59,663 nt of DNA from JAYFQF01 sp034927285 (GTDB taxonomy: Bacteria; Bacillota; Peptococcia; DRI-13; UBA5745): positions 1 through 59,663 of the forward strand of contig JAYFQF010000027.1 of assembly GCA_034927285.1 (NCBI GenBank), read 5' to 3'. The position numbers and the translations under genes were made by a program. Every line of letters starts with the position of its first letter. Positions within the stretch are counted from its first letter, which is position 1. Below the pieces are notes generated by a model, which worked only from the letters and a program-made list of their open reading frames with translations, was not told where the DNA came from and searched no databases. This document shows positions 6,299-12,625 of this stretch, in pieces.

Positions 6299-6323
6299 TA
6301 TATATTAACTTGATTAATATATA
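6299..6323 (+). promoter_or_regulatory. Candidate rolling-circle nick site in AT-rich palindrome
   Basis: Perfect 10-bp arms TATATATTAA / TTAATATATA enclose the loop CTTGA. Read through, the sequence AACTTGATTAATA resembles the phiX174 gpA nick region CAACTTGATATTAATAAC, which is cut after CTTG. The palindrome ends 33 bp before rep, whose protein has the gpA-type tandem tyrosines. An operator for rep is the alternative; both roles can coexist. Confidence 0.7.
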
Positions 6324-6356
6324 ACTTAAGCAGAAAATTTGCTTTAGTGGATTAAA

Positions 6357-7103
6357 GTGGCCGGGTATAGACGGGCGATAATTGCCGGAAATGTAATGGA
6401 ATTTTACGGCTATGAAAAGCCGAAAGAGCTTTTACCCTGGGAGGTAAAAAAGAGACAGCCCTATAAGGCTAAAGTGAAGATCAGGCGGCAGTTAAGCCGG
6501 GAGGAAAAAATTAGGAATAGGGTTAATAATATGGCCGTGGCTAAGAAAAAAGTAAGGAGGTTGATTGATTGTAATAAAACGCCGGATGATGTTTTCTTGA
6601 CATTGACCTTCCGGGAAAATGTCCGAGATGTTTCGGCGGCGAATTATGAGTTTAAGAAATTCCGGCAGCGGCTGGAATACCAGCGAAAAAAGAAGCTGAA
6701 ATATGTGGTAGTAGTAGAGTTTCAAGAAAGGGGGGCGATACATTACCATTGTTACTTATTCGGGGTTGGTTTTGTAGATTGGTTGCTTTATGAGCAGACC
6801 TGGGGCCATGGGTTTATTAGGGTGAACCATATAACGAATCCAGCCGGGGCCGGTTGCTATGTCACCAGCTACATGACTAAGGATATTGCTATGGAAGACC
6901 GGTTGAGGGGGCGAAAAAGCTATTTTGCCAGTCGGGGACTGCAAAAGCCGATTACTCTGGATGATGAGTCAGACCCGTTTGGGATTATTGATGATTTCCT
7001 CCCCTGCCTGGACGTAACCCAGGCGGGTGGAGGGTGTGTAGGGCAGTACGAAAATGTTCATGTTGGCAAGTATTTTTACGCAAGAGGGGAGGTTGTGGCT
7101 TGA
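6357..7103 (+). CDS. rep: Rolling-circle replication initiator, HUH superfamily (phiX174 gpA type)
   Basis: A 248-residue HUH endonuclease. Motif 1 FLTLTF is at about residues 80-85, motif 2 HYHCYLF (the His-x-His metal site) at about 129-135, and motif 3 YVTSYMTK at about 169-176. Two tyrosines four residues apart plus lysine define the class with two catalytic tyrosines, as in phiX174 gpA, microvirus Rep and corticovirus P12. It would nick the + strand origin and restart rolling-circle synthesis. The basic N-terminus is typical. GTG 6357 is used here; ATG 6396 is an alternative that keeps all motifs. Confidence 0.9.
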   Translation: MAGYRRAIIAGNVMEFYGYEKPKELLPWEVKKRQPYKAKVKIRRQLSREEKIRNRVNNMAVAKKKVRRLIDCNKTPDDVFLTLTFRENVRDVSAANYEFKKFRQRLEYQRKKKLKYVVVVEFQERGAIHYHCYLFGVGFVDWLLYEQTWGHGFIRVNHITNPAGAGCYVTSYMTKDIAMEDRLRGRKSYFASRGLQKPITLDDESDPFGIIDDFLPCLDVTQAGGGCVGQYENVHVGKYFYARGEVVA

Positions 7104-7222
7104 CCATTGATATTATAGCAATATGCGCCTTGGCCGGGGCCTGGGTGCTGGGGAAAGCGGTTTTTTGGGTCGGGTTGAATTTGATCATAAAAGGGGCTTT
7201 GCGGCATGTCAGTAAAATGTGA
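7100..7222 (+). CDS. Very small membrane protein, 40 aa
   Basis: TTG start overlapping the rep stop by 4 nt, with GGGGAGG about 5 nt upstream. The product (MTIDIIAICALAGAWVLGKA...) is one long or two short TM helices with a basic tail. It overlaps the zinc-finger gene by 17 nt. Function unknown. Confidence 0.6.
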   Translation: MTIDIIAICALAGAWVLGKAVFWVGLNLIIKGALRHVSKM

Positions 7223-7451
7223 GTTGTGCGGACGGGAGTTTAAGAATCGGGCCGGTCTGGCCGGACATATGACGATAGTCCATGGCAGGGGGATAAAACC
7301 GGTAGACCGTCCATCTGATCGGTGGACAGATTGTGAGCATGTTTGGAAACGCCTGACGGTAGAACAATTGCGGATGATCGGGCCGGACGGTCAGAGCCTG
7401 GGAAGCCATGGTTACCGGTATTATTGTGAACTTTGTGAGGAGGTGCGATAG
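7206..7451 (+). CDS. C2H2 zinc-finger protein, 81 aa
   Basis: The N-terminus holds one C2H2 finger (CELCGREFKNRAGLAGHMTIVH, about residues 5-26). A further cysteine pair at the C-terminus (YYCELCEEV) with an upstream C/H pair (DCEH) may form a second zinc site. C2H2 fingers are uncommon in bacterial phages; this element has two such genes. The likely role is sequence-specific DNA binding, perhaps transcription control or packaging recognition, since the ATPase operon follows. Confidence 0.8.
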   Translation: MSVKCELCGREFKNRAGLAGHMTIVHGRGIKPVDRPSDRWTDCEHVWKRLTVEQLRMIGPDGQSLGSHGYRYYCELCEEVR

Positions 7452-7763
7452 ATGAGTATTGAGACAGAAGCCTTGGGCATAGAGTCCCCGGAAGTGGGGC
7501 CGGAAATAGAAGCAGTTCCGGAGCCTATGCCGGAGCAGATCAGCCTATTTTCCTGGCTGGCTGATGCCTTTCGGGTAGAAACCGGGGCCGGGGAAATAAA
7601 GGATTATCAGGATAGCCCACTTTGTTTTGATGGCTCTGTGGGCCTGGGGCAAATGCTGCGGGGGGTGGCCGGTTTCGCCGGAGCCAATTTCCTGCGGTCG
7701 GCTCTGCTTGATGTGATCGTCGGTGCTATGCGCTGGGCCAAGGGGTTGAAGCCTGATGCATGA
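7452..7763 (+). CDS. Conserved phage protein upstream of ATPase (copy B)
   Basis: A 103-residue protein. The N-terminal 40 residues are acidic and Pro/Glu-rich; the C-terminal half (GQMLRGVAGFAGANFLRSALLDVIVGAM) is an amphipathic or membrane-touching helix pair. It is conserved in copy A. It starts directly at the previous stop and overlaps the ATPase start by 8 nt, so it probably works with the ATPase, for example as its membrane or vertex anchor (inference). Confidence 0.7.
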   Translation: MSIETEALGIESPEVGPEIEAVPEPMPEQISLFSWLADAFRVETGAGEIKDYQDSPLCFDGSVGLGQMLRGVAGFAGANFLRSALLDVIVGAMRWAKGLKPDA

Positions 7764-8373
7764 GGCCAATATCGGGAGCACGGGCAGCGGGAAGACCTTC
7801 CAGGCCCTACGCCAAGGCCTGCGGAACCGGGAGAGGATAATTTATATCAATCCAAAGCCCCGGAAAGGGGCGGCGTATAGCGATATCTCCAAAGGCTTTT
7901 TTCGGGCCTGGCCGGATGAGATTGACCGGTCAGATATTTCGGACATATTGGGCCGGGGCATGAACCTGGAATTTATCCCGGACAGCCATGTTCAAAGGGG
8001 TATGGAGCAATTACGCATTGTGGTCGATGAAGCTTTCCGGCTAGGCAACGTGACCATGATTTTTGATGAAGCGGCAGTTCACAGCCCGGAGGGGTGCAGG
8101 TGGAGCCCTGCTATAGAGGTAGCCGAAAGGGGCCGGGAAGCGAAGGTGAAGGGGGTTTTTATTTGCCAAAGCCCTTCGGCGCTATCTAAGAGAGTGCTAA
8201 CCAATTGCGATATTTTACGTATTTTCCGTTTCAATTTGGCGTGGGCTGGCCCTTATCTAAAGAGCAAAGGGCTAGAGCCGGAAAGCTTATCCAGGAAGCT
8301 TTTGACAGCTTCCGAGTACTCGTATATAATTATGGAAGGGGGGAACATAACTGAACCAAAGAAGGAAAGGTGA
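7756..8373 (+). CDS. FtsK/HerA-Zot-P9-type packaging ATPase (copy B)
   Basis: A 205-residue protein beginning MHEANIGSTGSGKT, so the P-loop stands at residues 7-14; Walker B MIFDEAA is near residue 105. It is highly similar to the copy A protein over the full length (shared INPKPRKGAAY, FRAWPDE, HSPEGCRWSPAIEVAERGREA, CQSPSALSKRVLTNCDIL). No TM helix. It probably powers DNA packaging; Zot-like filament assembly is the alternative. It overlaps the gene before it. Confidence 0.75.
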   Translation: MHEANIGSTGSGKTFQALRQGLRNRERIIYINPKPRKGAAYSDISKGFFRAWPDEIDRSDISDILGRGMNLEFIPDSHVQRGMEQLRIVVDEAFRLGNVTMIFDEAAVHSPEGCRWSPAIEVAERGREAKVKGVFICQSPSALSKRVLTNCDILRIFRFNLAWAGPYLKSKGLEPESLSRKLLTASEYSYIIMEGGNITEPKKER

Positions 8374-8377
8374 AAAC

Positions 8378-8662
8378 ATGGCTCCATTTTGCAGCAAGAC
8401 AAAGCGGGTGGCACCGGAAGAGGAGGAATTACTTGATTTTCTTCGCTTCAATTATCATTCGCCAGAAATAAATAATCAGTTCGGGGACGGCTTGCGGAAT
8501 TACTTTGTAGACCGCTTAAGCGCTCTCTATCGCAAAAAAAACAGCCTAATTGATCAGGGGATTTCTGGGAAAGAGTTTGACGAACTGATATATAGGATTG
8601 CTACATTGGAAATGTTCAGCCATAAGTGGAATAAATTGATCAATGCTTATATGGAACGGTAA
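8378..8662 (+). CDS. Small conserved phage protein (copy B)
   Basis: A 94-residue counterpart of 814-1107. ATG start 4 nt after the ATPase stop, with GGAAAGG in the ATPase end. Shared motifs are LDFLRF near residue 20, F.DRLSAL and GKEFDEL. Mostly helical and charged, no TM segment, function unknown. Its stop is followed at once by an operator-like palindrome and a terminator. Confidence 0.7.
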   Translation: MAPFCSKTKRVAPEEEELLDFLRFNYHSPEINNQFGDGLRNYFVDRLSALYRKKNSLIDQGISGKEFDELIYRIATLEMFSHKWNKLINAYMER

Positions 8663-8666
8663 AAAA

Positions 8667-8681
8667 TTCTAAAAATTAGAA
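8667..8681 (+). promoter_or_regulatory. Extra operator-like palindrome before terminator (copy B)
   Basis: TTCTAA-AAA-TTAGAA, the same core as the palindrome at 8720-8736. Copy A has only the promoter-proximal one. A pair of sites about 53 bp apart (close to five helical turns) could allow looping by a dimeric regulator. Confidence 0.5.
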
Positions 8682-8682
8682 A

Positions 8683-8708
8683 GCGGCCCTTGCTGGGGCC
8701 GTTTTTTT
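8683..8708 (+). terminator. Rho-independent terminator after ATPase operon (copy B)
   Basis: The stem CGGCCC/GGGCCG with loop TTGCTG is followed by seven T. Position matches 1139-1167 in copy A. Confidence 0.85.
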
Positions 8709-8709
8709 G

Positions 8710-8736
8710 TGTTATCATAATTCTAAAAATTAGAAT
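8710..8736 (+). promoter_or_regulatory. Structural operon promoter with overlapping operator (copy B)
   Basis: Extended -10 (TGTTATCAT, -10 at 8713-8718) and the perfect palindrome ATTCTAA-AAA-TTAGAAT (8720-8736). The layout is shared with copy A while neighbouring bases differ, so both parts are under selection. Confidence 0.6.
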
Positions 8737-8767
8737 GTTTTCATTCTGCAAAAAGGAGGTTTTACAA

Positions 8768-8989
8768 TTGGCAAAATTAGGCGATTTTAAGACTCCGACA
8801 GGGGCCAGCGGTAATGTTTTCTCCCTGTCCAGTTGGACAGAGTTAATCTTAGGGACGGCGGTTTTCCTTCTGGCGATTGCCACCGGCCAAAAGATTGTCC
8901 AGGCAATCCCGAGTAATCGTGTCCTGGATACCAGTATTGAACCTATCGCAACACAGCCTACGGCGGTTTCGTCCGTGCAGAGCTTCTAA
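8768..8989 (+). CDS. One-TM phage membrane protein, first structural gene (copy B)
   Basis: A 73-residue protein from TTG 8768, 7-8 nt after AAAGGAGG. This start gives the same length as copy A and the same beginning (AKLGDFKTPTGA). One TM helix at about residues 27-48, polar ends, no signal peptide. It is the first gene of the structural unit and so likely abundant. Virion membrane protein or coat protein. Confidence 0.7.
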   Translation: MAKLGDFKTPTGASGNVFSLSSWTELILGTAVFLLAIATGQKIVQAIPSNRVLDTSIEPIATQPTAVSSVQSF

Positions 8990-9009
8990 GAGAGGAGAAA
9001 AAATAAGAA

Positions 9010-9483
9010 ATGGCAATGTTAAACGGAATGATTCAAATTGTCTGCAAAGACCCTTCCGGGCGAATTTCGCAGATCATCATGCAGAATACGGCCAGCCAGT
9101 TCGGTCGTAGCACGACTCCTAGTGAGCAACTTCCCATGGAGAAAAAGCCTTACCGGCTCTATGAGGCGGCTACTTTAGAAATCTGGATGAAACCCGATGC
9201 AGCGGGGGTTTTTGATGTAACAAGCGTAGTGAATATCCCGATAACCCAGTATATTGCGCCGGATGGCCGGGCCAATTCGGGCAAGATATACAGTCCGGCT
9301 GAAATCATGCTGACCGGTGCGGATTTTGGGATTGCTGCTGATATAGTTCTGAACGCCGGGGCCTTTGGCTTTGTCGGGAAGTATACCGTTCCCGCTGGCG
9401 TGGCCGTTGATCCGGGCTGGGGTGGAGCCGAGACCCTGGACGCTGCTAAGGGCCGGATTTACATTAGTGCGGTAGCCGGTTAA
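9010..9483 (+). CDS. Candidate capsid protein 1, beta-rich (copy B)
   Basis: A 157-residue counterpart of 1467-1940 with identical length. Both start with M..I/LNGMIQIV.KDPS and share the SQFGRSTTPSEQLPMEKK block, QYIAPDGR, PAEIMLT.ADFG and YTVPAGVA. Alternating hydrophobic residues suggest beta strands throughout. The terminator behind it supports an abundant product. Whether it is a single jelly roll needs a structure model. Confidence 0.7.
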   Translation: MAMLNGMIQIVCKDPSGRISQIIMQNTASQFGRSTTPSEQLPMEKKPYRLYEAATLEIWMKPDAAGVFDVTSVVNIPITQYIAPDGRANSGKIYSPAEIMLTGADFGIAADIVLNAGAFGFVGKYTVPAGVAVDPGWGGAETLDAAKGRIYISAVAG

Positions 9484-9492
9484 GCACCAGAC

Positions 9493-9521
9493 AGGGCAGG
9501 GCGTTAACCCTGCCCTTTTTT
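9493..9521 (+). terminator. Terminator/attenuator after capsid candidate 1 (copy B)
   Basis: AGGGCAGGG and CCCTGCCCT form a 9-bp stem with loop CGTTAA, followed by T residues. Counterpart of 1952-1978. Confidence 0.85.
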
Positions 9522-9538
9522 GATAAAGGGGGAAGATC

Positions 9539-9925
9539 ATGAACAATATGTATGTTTCGGCGGCGGTGGCTCCATCTGCTATCCCGCAGATCATCAGACG
9601 GCCTTTTTTGGTTAACGGCTATTTTGAGGAGATCGCCTTCCGCTTTTATCCTGGTCAGATGCTTGATCTGGAATTAACCGCCAGAGTACAGCAGGCCGGG
9701 GGTAGTATGGTGGAGATTGTGGCCGGTGGGGATATGGGCGCCCTTATTGCCGGGGATGATGATACGTTGAAATTTTCAGCCGGGCTTTTCGTCCGGCGTG
9801 GGGAAGTCCTGGAGATCATGGCCCGGAATAAGACAGTAATCCCGGATGGGGAGAGTCCAGAGGATTACACCTATAATTTCCAGGTCATTTTGTCTATGCA
9901 GGAGGTGGCCGAGAATGGGCGTTAA
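9539..9925 (+). CDS. Candidate capsid protein 2, beta-rich (copy B)
   Basis: A 128-residue counterpart of 1996-2379. ATG start after AAAGGGGGAAG. Shared blocks: QIIRRPF, FYPGQMLDLEL.ARVQ, IAGDDDTLKFS, VRRGEVLEI.ARNKT, DYTYNFQ. Mostly beta, acidic, no TM. Its end overlaps the receptor-binding candidate by 11 nt, as in copy A. Capsid, penton or spike-base protein are all possible. Confidence 0.65.
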   Translation: MNNMYVSAAVAPSAIPQIIRRPFLVNGYFEEIAFRFYPGQMLDLELTARVQQAGGSMVEIVAGGDMGALIAGDDDTLKFSAGLFVRRGEVLEIMARNKTVIPDGESPEDYTYNFQVILSMQEVAENGR

Positions 9926-10610
9926 GCAGTTTTCTATTTACGGCCTACCGGGCGAATTGGGGGCCGTGTCGGCCATTGTGCAGCAGCTTCAGGGTGATTT
10001 GGGAAGTTTGAGCAGTAGCGTTGATGCACAGATTAACAGTTTGGAGTCTGCCGTGGATAGCAATATCAGCAATTTGCAGTCTGTGATCGGGCAGCAGGTG
10101 GGCCAGATGGGGAGCAGTTTGACCGCTTTAGTGCAGGGGGTGGAAAATAGTCTGGTGAATGATTATGTTTTACCATCGTTTAGTGCTAGTGATGCTCATA
10201 CGGTTATTTCGGGCGTAAATAAGGCAGCAAATCAGATAGTCTATATTGGATATTTTATTCCTGAAAAAAAGGGTCGTTATATGATCAAATTTGATGCCGT
10301 GGGATCTGTTGGGAGTGGTTGCGTGTTTTATATTGCTATGGATTTGCCCCAGCCAGAGAGTAATAACACGGGAATAATTAATCCGGGTAAGACATGGTTA
10401 CTTGATATTGCTCCAGGGACGGTTCTAAGCACAATCACTAATTTTGACACGCCATCTCTTGTTTCGAACCGGCCACTATCGACAAATAAAGCAGAACAGC
10501 CAATGTATTCTGCCATTGTAGAGGCCGGTCGGCCTATGGCGTTTTGGGTAGTTGGGTCTGAGGCAATATCGGGGATTAAGCTTGACATCCTTTATAAGGA
10601 GGTTTATTGA
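9915..10610 (+). CDS. Candidate receptor-binding/spike protein with coiled coil, variant B
   Basis: A 231-residue protein from ATG 9915 (the counterpart of ATG 2369). Residues 1-10 match variant A. Residues about 15-90 form a heptad-rich coiled coil (repeated LSSSVDAQINSLESAVDSNISNLQ type) that variant A lacks, followed by a beta-rich body with no visible similarity to variant A. This looks like a trimeric fibre with an exchanged head and stalk. It ends in an overlap with the next gene. Confidence 0.65.
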   Translation: MGVKQFSIYGLPGELGAVSAIVQQLQGDLGSLSSSVDAQINSLESAVDSNISNLQSVIGQQVGQMGSSLTALVQGVENSLVNDYVLPSFSASDAHTVISGVNKAANQIVYIGYFIPEKKGRYMIKFDAVGSVGSGCVFYIAMDLPQPESNNTGIINPGKTWLLDIAPGTVLSTITNFDTPSLVSNRPLSTNKAEQPMYSAIVEAGRPMAFWVVGSEAISGIKLDILYKEVY

Positions 10611-10852
10611 TGATTATTTATGTGCAGGACGATGGACGAATTGTCGGCTATAACGTTTTTCTTACGCAGGTCCAGGCGCAGCCCTGGCTTAAACGGTCAC
10701 ACTTTGCCTGGTGGATTGATGAAGCCTATAACCCGCCTGAAATCCCGGAGGGGAAGGCACTGGAATTATGGCTGGATGAAACGGGCCGGGTTGAATATCG
10801 GTTGGTAGACTTGCCGCCAGAGGAGGAGGGGGCCACCGATGGCGACAAATAA
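10610..10852 (+). CDS. Small conserved phage protein with YNPPEIP motif (copy B)
   Basis: An 80-residue protein from ATG 10610, sharing one base with the preceding stop, with AAGGAGG upstream. It shares QDDGRI.GY and W.DEAYNPPEIP.G with copy A; the C-terminus is acidic and different. It follows the variable receptor-binding gene in both copies and may be its partner or chaperone. No family recognised. Confidence 0.65.
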   Translation: MIIYVQDDGRIVGYNVFLTQVQAQPWLKRSHFAWWIDEAYNPPEIPEGKALELWLDETGRVEYRLVDLPPEEEGATDGDK

Positions 10853-11276
10853 ATATAACACCACCGTAACCAATACGGACGGCAGCACACAGGCCGGATA
10901 TATCCAGGACGGGCGGTCTTACTATTCGGACGGGACGCCGATTAAGGGCGGCTCCAGCGTGACGGACTCCAGCGGTAGAACCTGGACAAAACCTTTGGAA
11001 GATGCGAATAAAGCCGTAGACAGTATCATTGACGCTGTGCAGACCGGAGTGACCAGGGGCGGCGGGGCGGGTCGGAATGGTTTTGTATGGGGCGGCTCCG
11101 GCCCTGTCACCAGCGATACCGGGCAAAGCAGCGGGGGAAGTAGTCTAAACCTGGGGGATATCTTTGGGGGCCTGGGCGGTCTGGATTTTGATAGCGGATG
11201 GTTGGCCTGGCTGGTGCCTTTAATTATCGTAATTTTATTTTTGCGGATGGCCCTTGGGGCCGTAAGGAGGGATTAG
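10839..11276 (+). CDS. Phage virion-type protein with C-terminal TM helix (copy B)
   Basis: A 145-residue counterpart of 3179-3661: GYIQDGRSYYSDGT, SGRTWTKPLEDA.KAVDSI, VDAVQTGVTRGGGAGR, then a Gly/Ser-rich middle and a single C-terminal TM helix (WLVPLIIVILFLRMAL) with a basic end. Tail-anchored topology. It is about 15 residues shorter than copy A through loss of an internal segment and different Gly/Ser stretches. Confidence 0.65.
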   Translation: MATNKYNTTVTNTDGSTQAGYIQDGRSYYSDGTPIKGGSSVTDSSGRTWTKPLEDANKAVDSIIDAVQTGVTRGGGAGRNGFVWGGSGPVTSDTGQSSGGSSLNLGDIFGGLGGLDFDSGWLAWLVPLIIVILFLRMALGAVRRD

Positions 11277-11277
11277 C

Positions 11278-11448
11278 GTGAAGGACTTAATTACCAATTT
11301 TGCAACGACAATCGTTACATTTTTCGGCTATCTGCTTCAGCTTGCTATGGCGAATCCGCTTTTTACCATGATCGGCTTAATTCTGATTCTGGTGAATGGC
11401 AAGGGTCAGGTTAAGCTTGGGCGATCTGGCGTGAGCATCGGCAAATAG
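11278..11448 (+). CDS. Small two-segment membrane protein (copy B)
   Basis: A 56-residue counterpart of 3666-3836, GTG start after AAGGAGG. Hydrophobic residues 5-40 with a central MANP turn, then the conserved tail GKGQVKLGRSGVSIGK. Same length in both copies. Confidence 0.7.
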   Translation: MKDLITNFATTIVTFFGYLLQLAMANPLFTMIGLILILVNGKGQVKLGRSGVSIGK

Positions 11449-11461
11449 GGGAGGGGTAAAA

Positions 11462-11644
11462 ATGGAAGTGCAAGAGATCATCAGCATGATAAGCAATTTG
11501 GGCTTTCCGATCGTCGTTTGTGGCTACTTTGCCCTCCGGCTGGAGAAGCTCATGAGCGCTGTGGAAGCGGCGCTGGATCGTAATACATCAGGCTTTGCGG
11601 CCTTGTGTGCGCTGCTGCAAAAAGGAGGAATCGACATTGACTAA
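11462..11644 (+). CDS. YvrJ-family small membrane protein, holin candidate (copy B)
   Basis: A 60-residue protein with the YvrJ-like start (IISMISNLGFPIVV) and one TM helix. It differs from copy A at three residues. The DNA from 11474 to about 11600 is almost identical to copy A, unlike flanking genes, which points to recent recombination between the two lineages. It overlaps the M23 peptidase gene by 8 nt. Confidence 0.7.
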   Translation: MEVQEIISMISNLGFPIVVCGYFALRLEKLMSAVEAALDRNTSGFAALCALLQKGGIDID

Positions 11645-12200
11645 AGTATATAATCCGCTTGAAAACATGTATGTGACCAGCGCCTTCGGGCCGCGAAACG
11701 CCTTTAAGACCAGCCAAGGGACAGCAAACCCGAATCATAGCGGGGTTGATCTCCGGGCAGCGACGGGGTCAAAGGTTTATGTTCCGGTGTCCGGGACTGT
11801 GACTAAGGTTGTCAATGGGACTACAGGTTTTGGACGATACGTTGATGTGAAAACCGAGGACGGTTATACCTTGCGTTTTGCTCATTTAAGTAAGTCCCTG
11901 GTTAGCGTGGGCCAGAAGGTAGGGGCCGGGGATAATGTGGCCCTGACCGGGGCTACAGGCAACGTTACGGGGGCGCATTTGCATTTTGGGGTATATGATA
12001 CCGCCATGGCAGCTATTGACCCGCTGGGATGGCTTCAGGCGGCCCAGAAAGCGGCAGATAAGCAGCAGGGGGGCCTGGATTTCCAGCTTCCGATAAAAAC
12101 TGCCGGGGGCTATAGCGTATCTGTTCCTTCCGGGGCCGGTCAGGCAGCGGCAGCAGCGTTGATTATCGGGGCGGGGCTTATGCTCTTGGTGGGTGATTGA
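11637..12200 (+). CDS. M23-family peptidoglycan peptidase, candidate endolysin (copy B)
   Basis: A 187-residue protein; TTG 11637 is the only in-frame start near the AAGGAGG site. Zinc motif NHSGVDLRA and HLHFG are present. A C-terminal hydrophobic helix (AAALIIGAGLMLLVG) follows a linker. The first 30 codons of the domain share a near-identical patch with copy A, while the rest is diverged. Role in host lysis or in entry through the cell wall. Confidence 0.85.
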   Translation: MTKVYNPLENMYVTSAFGPRNAFKTSQGTANPNHSGVDLRAATGSKVYVPVSGTVTKVVNGTTGFGRYVDVKTEDGYTLRFAHLSKSLVSVGQKVGAGDNVALTGATGNVTGAHLHFGVYDTAMAAIDPLGWLQAAQKAADKQQGGLDFQLPIKTAGGYSVSVPSGAGQAAAAALIIGAGLMLLVGD

Positions 12201-12201
12201 C

Positions 12202-12342
12202 TTGAAGTGTAGCACTTGTGGTAAGGAATTTAAAAACAAACAACAATTGGCGGTGCACCGTTGGGCAAAGCATGGCGGGAGAAATCCATTTGCAGGGCAA
12301 CACCCTAAGAAAAAAGCCAGTAAAAAAGGCTGGCGAAAGTAG
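12202..12342 (+). CDS. Small C2H2 zinc-finger protein (copy B)
   Basis: A 46-residue protein from TTG 12202: one C2H2 finger (CSTCGKEFKNKQQLAVHRWAKH) and a lysine-rich tail. Same length as copy A; QQLAVHRWAKHGG is identical. It follows the peptidase by 1 nt. Likely DNA-binding. Confidence 0.75.
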   Translation: MKCSTCGKEFKNKQQLAVHRWAKHGGRNPFAGQHPKKKASKKGWRK

Positions 12343-12383
12343 TCAAGGCCCGGCATTGCCGGCCCATAGGGCTTGGCCTTGAC
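12341..12383 (+). terminator. Conserved terminal hairpin with inner stem-loop (copy B)
   Basis: Outer arms AGTCAAGGC / GCCTTGAC and inner CCGGC/GCCGG as in copy A, but without the long T run that follows in copy A. Structure conserved, T tract not, so it may have a role beyond termination. Confidence 0.65.
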
Positions 12384-12499
12384 GGCTTTCGCTGGCCGGT
12401 TTACAATGGTAAAGCAGGCCGAACGGACATTCTGTCCGCTTCGCGCCTGGTAATAACCCAAAAAGCCGGGGGTTTTTTGATTTCATTTCCCAAAACCCA
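12384..12499. other. Non-coding right end of copy B
   Basis: No gene is seen between 12343 and 12692. This part holds a GAACGGACA..TGTCCGCTTC inverted repeat (near 12420-12445) and a T-rich run; then come the right-end promoter, about 95 bp of AT-rich DNA, and the attachment site. Confidence 0.4.
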
Positions 12500-12528
12500 T
12501 TGACATGTTCACTATTTTAATTTATAGT
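12500..12528 (+). promoter_or_regulatory. Right-end sigma-A promoter (copy B)
   Basis: TTGACA (12500-12505), 17-bp spacer, TATAGT (12523-12528), with ACTAT/ATAGT inverted arms around the -10 box. In the integrated state it reads across the attachment site into the host lexA homologue; in the circular phage it would read into the early genes. Confidence 0.8.
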
Positions 12529-12625
12529 TAACACATCACAGGAAATGATGGCAAAAAATCATTGAGATTGATGCAGAAGAGGACAAAAAACGGCTTGAAA
12601 TAAGGGCTTTTAGGGTTTCAAGTTT

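Noticed and set aside
6492..6749. Minus-strand frames over rep
   Set aside because: The + strand frame has three HUH Rep motifs in the right order and spacing; the antisense products show nothing.
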